Shown: positions 1 to 5,409 of the stretch, one piece after another
Numbering within the stretch: the first letter of the stretch is position 1
Layout of the letters: each line of letters starts with the position of its first letter
NCBI GenBank assembly: GCA_946406275.1
Contig: CAMJJZ010000076.1
Coordinates: forward strand, 1-5,409
DNA: 5,409 nucleotides
Direction of reading: 5' to 3'
From: an uncultured Bacteroidales bacterium
GTDB taxonomy: Bacteria; Bacteroidota; Bacteroidia; Bacteroidales; UBA932
Notes under the pieces: model-generated
Told to the model about the DNA's origin: nothing
Seen by the model: only the letters and a program-made list of their open reading frames with translations
Databases searched by the model: none
Position numbers and translations under genes: made by a program

Positions 1-2882
1 ACCATGTTCCAGGCGGCGCGGGAGGCGCGCTGGGAGTGGGAGGCGTTCATTTTGCCGAAGTTCCACTTGACGCCGAAGAGGATGTAGCGGCCCATGACGA
101 GGCGGTAGGTGTCTTCCTGGTAGTTGGCGGTGACGGAGTGGGTGAGGGTGCGGGTCTGGTCAAGGATGTCGTGGAGCGTGAGGCTCAGGGTGAAGGCGCC
201 CACGTTCTTTGTAACGTCTGCATTCCATTGCCATTCCGGCTGGCCGTAGCCCTCTGCATAGCCGGTGTAGAACACGTAAGAGAGGTCTGAGCCAAGCTCA
301 AACTCATGCTTGGTAGTATATGAGCCTCTTGCCTGGATACGCGTATCCAAGGTGTTCATGTTGATGCTGGGGTCAAGGGAATAGCGGCTGATAAGGCCAT
401 CCGCATCGGCCCCGATGGTAAACCAATACCGGTCCTGATTGTACTTGAGGGAGAAGCCGGCGTAGGGGCCTATGCTGCGCGTCTTACTTTCCTGGAAGCC
501 GCTCTGACCGCCGTAGAAGCGGTCTCCGGAGGAGTTGCCCCAGAACCCGGACATGAAGTTGGAATAGTCGAACGTGGTCTTGTCCAGGCCCGCCAGAGTG
601 GTCTTTGACTGGTAGCTTACGGACGAGTTATATGTCAGATATGCTTCCAGGGTCAGGGACCAGTTCTTTTTGGCGTCCAAGGGGGTCGTGTAATCCAAGT
701 ACAGACTGCTGGCTATACCGGGTTTAGTTGCATTCACAGGAATGGAGTAAAGGATTCCGTCAGAGTCGTACCAGGTGGCGTAACTGATGGGATTGGTGTT
801 CACCTGGCCAGTCAGATAGACCATCAGGGTGGAAAACTTTTCCTTGTTGTTCCGGTTCCAGTTGCCGGAGAAATATGTCATTGTGTACGGCTTCAGGTAT
901 ATGTTGCCCAGGCTCAGGCGGGAAGGGTCCGCGATGTTAAGTACCGGCAGCAGTCTGTCCGCTCCGGGACGATTGGCATAGCCACTCACGGAGAAGTTAA
1001 AGCGGTCGTTGTCCTTTTTGTGCTGCAGGCGCATGGTTGGCGTCACGTTCCAGAGCCACTCGTCCTTGCCGGTGGTCTGCTCAACGCCATAGCTCTTGGA
1101 GAAGACCTCGTTCAGGGTACCCATAGCACGGGCTCCCAGGGTGATCCAGCTCTGTTCTCCTAACGTATACTGGGCCGTGAGATCGTACTGCTGGCGGAAG
1201 TAATCGGTCCGGCTCTCGGAGGAATAGTAGGCGTTGGGGGTGCCGCCCTCGAAGGCGTCGCGGACGTTGGAGCGCTGGGAAAGCGTGTAATCCGCCACCG
1301 CGGAGAGGGTCCATTTTTCGCCGATGGGTTCCGTGTAGCGGACGTCGCCGGAGAATCCGCGGGAATAGCCGTCGGACTGGTACTGAAGGCTGCGGGAATT
1401 GGTTCCGGTGCCTGTTTTCAGGACGGACTGCTCACTGCTTTCCCCGCTGCTCACGCCGTAGCTTCCGTCAATATCGAACCTGATGCTGCGGTTCTTCTTT
1501 CCCCAGAGGTCACGGAAGATGACGTCGGCGTCGAAATCGGCATTCTTGCTGGTGGAGAGGCTGTGGGAGGAGTTTTCCGAACTGTTCACGAAGGTGCCTT
1601 CGCGGAGGGTTTCCGACTTGCCGCCGGCAAAGCCGTTGGTGTTGCCGTAGCGGAAGCTGGGGTTCACGTGGAACCATACGTTGCCCTTCTCTTTCTTGAA
1701 TTCAACGTCGGCGTTCAGGGACGTGGCGTACTGCTTTCCCGCTTCTTCTGTGGACGATTGCAGGTTACCGTCGTCCTGCCAGGTGGTCCTGCTGGACTTG
1801 GTGCCGGAGTCCGTGTCCGAGTATTTGTAATTGGTGCTTACGGTGGTTTCCACGTCCTTTATGCGGGAGGTGTTGGCGTTGATTCCCAGCTGGGCGGCCT
1901 CCGACAGGCCCTGGCCCAGCGACGATGTCCTGTTTCCATCCTCGTCCCGGAACACCACTATCATACTGGAGTCGCTTATATTCTGGCCGTTGGCGATGAC
2001 CGTGACCTGGTCCTTCTCTCCATAGGCCGATACCAGCGCGTTGGCGCTCCAGAGGAGGCCGCGGTCGTCCCGGAGGGGGTTGTCATCGTCCTTACTCACC
2101 AGGGTGGTGCCGCCTTTGAGGGCCGCGTTGCCGAACCAGCCTTTCTCGTATTCCTTCTTGAGGGCCACGTCCAGCACCTTCTCCCTCTGGCCGTCCTGGA
2201 TGCCGGTGGCGCGGGTCTGTTCCGATTCCCTGTCGATGACGCGAATCTTGTCCACCACCGACGCCGGGAGGTTGTTAAGGGCCGTGCTCTGGTCGTTGAA
2301 GAAGAAGGTGCGGCCGCCCACGGTGAGTTTGTCTATTTCCTCGCCGTTGAACTTCACCTTGCCGTCCTCCGTGATTTCCATTCCCGGCATGCGCTGCAGA
2401 AGGTCCTTGAGCATGGCGTTGGCGCCCACTCGGAAGGACGATGCGTTAAATTCTATTGTGTCCTTCTTTATAACGATGGGGTTACCAACGTCCGTAACTA
2501 CGGCCGCCTGGAGGAACTGATCGTCCACCTGCATACGGATGGTTCCCATGTCCACCTGACGCTCACGGAAATATTGTTCTTTGATAACAGGCTTGTACCC
2601 AAGCATTTCCACGTGGAAGGAATAGCTTCCATACGGGACTTCGTCCAGCTTGGCCTCGCCTTTAGCGTCCGTGAGGGTGAAGTTGGTGATGGTGGTGTCC
2701 TTGGACGGTATCACGTATACCGATGCAAAGGACACGGGCTCGTTTGTGAGAGAGTCAAGGACGGTAGTCTTGATCTCACTCATACGGCCCTGGAACATGT
2801 TCTCGTTGATTATAAATACCTGCGCCCTGGCGGGGAGACCAAGACACAGGATAAATGCCAATGCGGTAAGGATCTTCTTCAT
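1..2882 (-). CDS. Outer-membrane beta-barrel protein, TonB-receptor-like (3' end cut by window)
   Basis: The reading frame is open from the ATG at 2882 to the window edge (960 codons, no stop), so the C-terminus is missing. Residues 1-20 form a signal peptide (MKKILTALAFILCLGLPARA, cleavage before Q21). Residues about 36-118 look like a carboxypeptidase-type regulatory beta-sandwich domain (SLTNEPVSFASVYV, then a TDAKGEAKLDEVPYGSY stretch). Residues about 130-245 resemble a plug, including LKDLLQRMPGMEI, a VGGRTFF segment and DKIRVIDRES. The remaining 700 or so residues are rich in alternating aromatic and polar stretches, as in the 'outer membrane protein beta-barrel family' of Bacteroidota. 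The visible end (VKWNFGKMNA, then WNM) resembles a last barrel strand plus a short tail, so probably few residues are lost. The substrate is unknown and no SusD-like partner is seen. The start overlaps the TPR gene stop (TGATG); an ATG three bases upstream at 2885 is equally possible. Alternatives are a transporter or an adhesin or structural barrel. Confidence 0.88.
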   Translation of the reverse strand, partial: MKKILTALAFILCLGLPARAQVFIINENMFQGRMSEIKTTVLDSLTNEPVSFASVYVIPSKDTTITNFTLTDAKGEAKLDEVPYGSYSFHVEMLGYKPVIKEQYFRERQVDMGTIRMQVDDQFLQAAVVTDVGNPIVIKKDTIEFNASSFRVGANAMLKDLLQRMPGMEITEDGKVKFNGEEIDKLTVGGRTFFFNDQSTALNNLPASVVDKIRVIDRESEQTRATGIQDGQREKVLDVALKKEYEKGWFGNAALKGGTTLVSKDDDNPLRDDRGLLWSANALVSAYGEKDQVTVIANGQNISDSSMIVVFRDEDGNRTSSLGQGLSEAAQLGINANTSRIKDVETTVSTNYKYSDTDSGTKSSRTTWQDDGNLQSSTEEAGKQYATSLNADVEFKKEKGNVWFHVNPSFRYGNTNGFAGGKSETLREGTFVNSSENSSHSLSTSKNADFDADVIFRDLWGKKNRSIRFDIDGSYGVSSGESSEQSVLKTGTGTNSRSLQYQSDGYSRGFSGDVRYTEPIGEKWTLSAVADYTLSQRSNVRDAFEGGTPNAYYSSESRTDYFRQQYDLTAQYTLGEQSWITLGARAMGTLNEVFSKSYGVEQTTGKDEWLWNVTPTMRLQHKKDNDRFNFSVSGYANRPGADRLLPVLNIADPSRLSLGNIYLKPYTMTYFSGNWNRNNKEKFSTLMVYLTGQVNTNPISYATWYDSDGILYSIPVNATKPGIASSLYLDYTTPLDAKKNWSLTLEAYLTYNSSVSYQSKTTLAGLDKTTFDYSNFMSGFWGNSSGDRFYGGQSGFQESKTRSIGPYAGFSLKYNQDRYWFTIGADADGLISRYSLDPSINMNTLDTRIQARGSYTTKHEFELGSDLSYVFYTGYAEGYGQPEWQWNADVTKNVGAFTLSLTLHDILDQTRTLTHSVTANYQEDTYRLVMGRYILFGVKWNFGKMNASHSQRASRAAWNM

Positions 2883-4081
2883 CATTTGCTTTTTGCTGCA
2901 ACATCCGAGCCGGCTTCCATGAACAGCTCGGCCTTTATGTAAGCCACTCTTCCGGCGGCGAATTCATAGGCCCTGGAGTCCTTATCGGCCACCGCAAGGA
3001 ATTTATCATACCACGCCAAAGCCTGCTTGTAATCCTTCTTCATCTCATAGCAGTAGGCAATGGTGGAAAGGGCCGATGTGAACTTTGGATTATACTTGTA
3101 AGCCTCCTTGTAGTGCTCGATGGCCTTGTCCCAGGATTTCATGGTCTTATAGTATCCAAGACCGTACTGCTGATGGACACGGTACATGGTGGACGCATCC
3201 GGCTGAAGCATCTCCAGGGCCTTGTCCAACCAGGGTTTCACATCCTCCTCAAAGGGACGATAGTTCTCCGCCATCACCGCAGCTATGGAATAGGCAAGGT
3301 TCACGTCGCTGGAATCAATCTGCCATGCGGCAAGCAGTTCCCGCTCCGCCCTGTAAATCACCAGGGTGTGCCAGTAACTCTGGCCAAGATAGTAGTGGAT
3401 CTGGTAGATATCGTTACCTATGTCTTCCTGCCTCTGAAACACTTGCACGGCATTCTCATAATCCCCCTTCCGGTAATGAGCCAGGCCCTTTAGCGGTGCC
3501 ACGATGGCGTTGTCCGGATCCTCCTCCAGGAATGATTGGGCCTGGGCGATGGCTCCGTCATAGTCCTTGGCGTCTATCAGGATACCCACGGCCTTTGACA
3601 CCACGTTGGCATTCCAGGGACGATATACCAGGGACCGCCTGTAGTAATACAGCGCGGAATCCGGCTTTTCCAGCTGGCGGAAAGCATCTCCGATGACGTT
3701 CAGTACTGCAGGAATAGTATCCAATTGCAGAACCTCCCGTCCTGCCTGGACACACTGTGCCCAGGCCTTGCAGCGGGAATAAATCTGCATATTGCGAATC
3801 CTGTAAAGTATATTGCCAGGGACGCGTGACGAAAGCAGGAAATAGGTCCCTGCCGCCGTCTCATAATCCCCGCTCTGGAAATGACAGTCCGCCAGCTCCG
3901 CCAGCACCTGCTCGTCAAACCCCTCCGGCGTCACCAGCTCCGACAACTTATCTATTGCCTCGTCAATCTTGTAAATACTCTTAAGATACCGCGCCTCCGC
4001 CAACACGGAGTCCCTATGCGTAGTCTGCGCTCCCAAAGGAACACAGACCAGCAAACACACTACTATTAATAACCGCTTCAT
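2882..4081 (-). CDS. Secreted TPR-repeat protein, probably periplasmic
   Basis: 399 residues, complete. Residues 1-18 (MKRLLIVVCLLVCVPLGA) form a signal peptide, with likely cleavage before Q19, and no lipobox cysteine is placed for lipidation, so the mature protein is probably soluble in the periplasm. The rest is almost wholly helical tetratricopeptide repeats. The clearest units are about 58-91 (ADCHFQSGDYETAAGTY), 124-157 (GDAFRQLEKPDSALYYYRRS), 193-220 (GLAHYRKGDYENAVQVFQRQ), 226-258, 303-332 (GLGYYKTMKSWDKAIEHYKE) and 333-366 (AYCYEMKKDYKQALAWYDKF). TPR arrays are protein-binding scaffolds and no catalytic domain is visible. The stop TGA (2884-2882) overlaps the ATG of the barrel gene, so the two are one transcription unit and the product may be a periplasmic partner of that barrel. 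The start is fixed by the signal peptide and a promoter 24 bases upstream. The specific function is not recognisable. Confidence 0.93.
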   Translation of the reverse strand: MKRLLIVVCLLVCVPLGAQTTHRDSVLAEARYLKSIYKIDEAIDKLSELVTPEGFDEQVLAELADCHFQSGDYETAAGTYFLLSSRVPGNILYRIRNMQIYSRCKAWAQCVQAGREVLQLDTIPAVLNVIGDAFRQLEKPDSALYYYRRSLVYRPWNANVVSKAVGILIDAKDYDGAIAQAQSFLEEDPDNAIVAPLKGLAHYRKGDYENAVQVFQRQEDIGNDIYQIHYYLGQSYWHTLVIYRAERELLAAWQIDSSDVNLAYSIAAVMAENYRPFEEDVKPWLDKALEMLQPDASTMYRVHQQYGLGYYKTMKSWDKAIEHYKEAYKYNPKFTSALSTIAYCYEMKKDYKQALAWYDKFLAVADKDSRAYEFAAGRVAYIKAELFMEAGSDVAAKSK

Positions 4082-4104
4082 CTAAGAATAATAATGTTCC
4101 AAGA

Positions 4105-4136
4105 CAAAGATAAGAGTTTTTTTTTTAACAGTTAAA
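4105..4136 (-). promoter_or_regulatory. Predicted Bacteroidota promoter of the TPR-barrel gene pair
   Basis: On the minus strand a -7 box TATCTTTG (4112-4105) matches TAnnTTTG exactly. TTTA (4136-4133) lies 20 bases upstream as a three-of-four match to the TTTG -33 box. The expected transcript start lies near 4098-4100, giving a leader of roughly 18 bases before the ATG at 4081. The spacer contains ten consecutive A residues, and the -33 box overlaps the stop codon of the ExbB-like gene. It is assigned by motif only. Confidence 0.6.
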
Positions 4137-4521
4137 TCCTGGGCTTCTGGATTACACGTATCACAAGGGAGATGAAGTACACGATGAGGCCGTAAAGGAC
4201 GGGAATCATTGCCACCTTGCAGCCACCGCAGACAATAGCAGGGCTTACGTCGCCTATCATTTGCAGGGCATCAAAGATCTGCAGGAATCCCAGAAGGGTG
4301 CCGAACACGGCCACTACCAGTGCTCCGATTCCAATTTCTTTCACCCACTTGGGTGCCTTCCAGGCCGCCAGCAGAAGGGCAATGAGAAGAAGGGAGATCA
4401 CAATCATTATTGCGGGACCGCCTTCTACGAACAGACGTGCGAGGGAAAAGTTTGCCCTCTCGATGGTTTCCGGGTGGGATACGCCCAGGGAATCCACAAC
4501 ATAGATGATTTCTTCTTTCAT
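4132..4521 (-). CDS. Small MotA/TolQ/ExbB-type membrane protein
   Basis: 129 residues. About 33 N-terminal residues (MKEEIIYVVDSLGVSHPETI...) precede three predicted membrane helices at about 36-54, 62-84 and 102-124. The segment from residue 71 matches the conserved core of ExbB/TolQ channel proteins: GTLLGFLQIFDAL, then GDVSPAIVCGGCKVA and LYGLIVYFISLVIR. In that family the subunits assemble as an inner-membrane proton channel that energises outer-membrane processes through an ExbD/TolR partner. This protein is about half the size of classical ExbB and lacks a large cytoplasmic loop, as do several short Bacteroidota members. The GT of the second helix is kept, but the TT usually seen before the YGL motif in the third helix is PV here. 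No ExbD-like gene lies in the window. It is the first of three co-oriented genes and has its own promoter. A true proton-channel role is uncertain. Confidence 0.85.
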   Translation of the reverse strand: MKEEIIYVVDSLGVSHPETIERANFSLARLFVEGGPAIMIVISLLLIALLLAAWKAPKWVKEIGIGALVVAVFGTLLGFLQIFDALQMIGDVSPAIVCGGCKVAMIPVLYGLIVYFISLVIRVIQKPRI

Positions 4522-4546
4522 GACGATTACGATTTTTGGTTTGCTG

Positions 4547-4579
4547 CAAAGTTACGGCAAGAGGCGTCAATTCTCCAAA
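4547..4579 (-). promoter_or_regulatory. Predicted Bacteroidota promoter of the ExbB-like gene
   Basis: On the minus strand TTTG (4579-4576) is followed after 21 bases by TAACTTTG (4554-4547), full matches to the -33 and -7 consensus boxes of Bacteroidota. The predicted transcript start falls near 4540, about 20 bases before the ATG at 4521. No Shine-Dalgarno sequence is present. This is the best-scoring promoter in the window by eye. Confidence 0.68.
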
Positions 4580-4627
4580 GTTGAATCCCACTGCAACATC
4601 GTCAAATCCCCCTGTAGGGCCATTTTA

Positions 4628-4659
4628 CTTGCTCGCACCGCATAAAATACCTATTTTTG
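4628..4659 (+). promoter_or_regulatory. Predicted Bacteroidota promoter of the LytTR gene
   Basis: CTTG (4628-4631, three of four -33 bases) is followed after 20 bases by TATTTTTG (4652-4659), a full TAnnTTTG match. The ATG at 4667 lies only 7 bases beyond the -7 box, so the transcript is predicted to be leaderless or nearly so. It sits back to back with the promoter of the ExbB-like gene, with 48 bases between the two -33 boxes. Confidence 0.6.
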
Positions 4660-4666
4660 TACTGAA

Positions 4667-5383
4667 ATGAGAACCATTCTGCGCGTTGCATACTGGCTTG
4701 CTGCCATTGCAGTTCTGGCAGCCATACTTGTGAGTCTGGACTACACGCTGGCCCAGGCGGTTCTCATAGGCCTAATGTTCTGCCCCTGCGCCCTGGCACT
4801 GGAGTTCCTAATGCCCAAGGCCAAGAAGACGATGGACAAAATCTATCTGTCGCTGGCGGTTCTTGTCACGGTAATTCTGCTGATTCTGGTTCTCCACCAG
4901 TTTGTCTGGACCACCATTACCCTGGGTTATGCACAACCATATAAAACGGTGGCGCCAATGTTAATCAATCCCGCATTCTTGGCACTGATTCTCACTGCGC
5001 TTTCCATCGGCGATTATTATTGGGCAAAATGGCTTTCCGGGCACTTCAAAGGCCAAAAACGCACAATCACATTCTTTTCTGAACGCAGGAGCGTCACGAT
5101 CCCTGTTGAGGAGATTGCCTATATTGAATCAAATGACACAGAAGTCAGAATTGTCACCGTTACCGGCGATTCCTTCCGTAACAAAACCGGCATCACCCAG
5201 TGGGCTAATCTTCTTGGAGACGATTTTTTGAGGATACACCGATCCTATCTGGTAAACATTCCCATAGCCACGCAGGCGTCACCGGACTCGGTGACCGTGT
5301 GTGGAATTGAGTTGCCTGTGTCCAGGAAGTATAAGGATTCAGTACATTCAGTAATTAAAGATTCCGGGTCAAGCCCGGAATGA
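4667..5383 (+). CDS. Membrane-anchored LytTR-family transcriptional regulator
   Basis: 238 residues. The N-terminal half has four predicted membrane helices (about 6-24, 28-48, 58-80, 96-116) with a short basic link (KAKK) between the second and third. Residues about 133-230 form a LytTR DNA-binding domain, shown by IPVEEIAYIESNDTEVRIV, then GITQWANLL, the hallmark FLRIHRSYLVN (188-197) and the final GIELPVSRKYKDSV. LytTR domains bind DNA as beta-sheet folds at direct repeats. There is no receiver domain, so this is a one-component design in which the membrane part could sense a signal or partner; no cognate kinase is visible. Helix 2 holds a CPCALAL motif (39-45), unusual for a regulator. 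The last seven residues (DSGSSPE) and the stop come from a repeat element. The start is chosen because it begins the first membrane helix; the promoter ends 7 bases before it, implying a very short leader. It is divergent from the ExbB-like gene. Confidence 0.93.
   Translation: MRTILRVAYWLAAIAVLAAILVSLDYTLAQAVLIGLMFCPCALALEFLMPKAKKTMDKIYLSLAVLVTVILLILVLHQFVWTTITLGYAQPYKTVAPMLINPAFLALILTALSIGDYYWAKWLSGHFKGQKRTITFFSERRSVTIPVEEIAYIESNDTEVRIVTVTGDSFRNKTGITQWANLLGDDFLRIHRSYLVNIPIATQASPDSVTVCGIELPVSRKYKDSVHSVIKDSGSSPE
5361..5381. repeat. Perfect 8-base inverted repeat with 5-base loop at LytTR gene end
   Basis: ATTCCGGG (5361-5368) and CCCGGAAT (5374-5381) are exact reverse complements around TCAAG. 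The element encodes the last residues of the LytTR protein, and its final T is the first base of the TGA stop. Similar ATTCCGGG...CCCGGAATGAC palindromes occur as dispersed intergenic repeats in many bacterial genomes (known in general; the copy number here is not visible). A stable RNA hairpin is possible and could protect or end the transcript, but no T run follows, so it is not called as a terminator. Confidence 0.75.
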
Positions 5384-5409
5384 CGGAAAGGGAGCCCGGA
5401 ATGACGGAA
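5372..5409. repeat. 17-base direct repeat, two copies 21 bases apart, running to window edge
   Basis: AGCCCGGAATGACGGAA occurs at 5372-5388 and again, identical, at 5393-5409, separated by AGGG. The first copy contains the right arm of the adjacent inverted repeat and the LytTR stop codon; the second lies just downstream. The array may continue beyond the window, since the second copy ends exactly at the last base. Confidence 0.8.

Noticed and set aside
1563..2942. 459-codon open frame on the plus strand, antisense to the barrel and TPR genes
   Set aside because: It is a by-product of the strong C-ending codon bias of the minus-strand gene. The translation has no recognisable domain and no promoter, and it runs across the TPR-barrel junction.
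3085..3696. Plus-strand 203-codon open frame inside the TPR gene
   Set aside because: It is Pro-, Ser- and Arg-rich shadow sequence opposite a clear TPR protein, with no domain.
4117..4126. T run on the plus strand as an intrinsic terminator
   Set aside because: No plus-strand gene ends there and no GC-rich hairpin precedes it. For the minus-strand genes it reads as A residues, which do not terminate transcription.
4271..4591. 106-codon minus-strand frame overlapping the ExbB-like gene, with another plus-strand frame at 4261-4584
   Set aside because: Both overlap a gene with clear membrane helices and family motifs. Their translations are basic and low in structure, and they cover the promoter region.
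4609..4621. CCCTGTAGGG near-palindrome between the divergent promoters
   Set aside because: The stem is only 4 bases with a 2-base centre, too short to support as an operator or hairpin.
5361..5409. CRISPR-like array at the right edge
   Set aside because: The two copies are 17 bases long with a 4-base gap, far too short for spacers; the palindromic form fits an intergenic repeat better.

Overview
The window looks like a chromosomal segment from a member of the Bacteroidota, most likely a gut-type Bacteroidales with a moderately GC-rich genome. Three observations support this. The outer-membrane protein has the family architecture (regulatory-like domain, plug, large barrel) typical of that phylum. 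No Shine-Dalgarno sequences precede the start codons. Three separate intergenic sites match the Bacteroidota promoter pattern (TTTG-like -33 box, about 20 bases, TAnnTTTG -7 box). The genus cannot be named from the sequence.

Layout: three genes lie on the minus strand in transcription order. The first (4521 to 4132) is a small membrane protein of the MotA/TolQ/ExbB type. The second (4081 to 2882) is a secreted periplasmic TPR protein of 399 residues. The third (from 2882 leftwards off the window edge) is an outer-membrane beta-barrel protein of the TonB-dependent-receptor-like class, with at least 960 residues visible and the end cut off by the window. The TPR stop codon overlaps the start of the barrel gene, so these two are almost certainly co-transcribed and translationally coupled. 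The ExbB-like gene and the TPR gene each have their own predicted promoter, but only 50 bases separate them and readthrough is possible. Divergently on the plus strand (4667 to 5383) is a membrane-anchored LytTR DNA-binding regulator, separated from the ExbB-like gene by 145 bases holding back-to-back promoters.

The right edge (5361 to 5409) carries an inverted repeat and a 17-base direct repeat of a CCCGGAATGACGG type. This intergenic-repeat-like sequence has run into the 3' end of the LytTR gene and supplies its last codons and stop.

Working model (inference): the inner-membrane ExbB-like protein, the periplasmic TPR protein and the outer-membrane barrel could form one envelope-spanning module, with the divergent membrane-bound LytTR protein as its regulator. 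The strongest points for a second look are the CPCALAL motif inside a membrane segment of the LytTR protein, the 10-base homopolymer in the spacer of the TPR-barrel promoter, the replaced threonine positions in the ExbB-like channel helix, and the repeat-derived C-terminus of the regulator. No RNA genes, insertion sequences or CRISPR arrays were seen.
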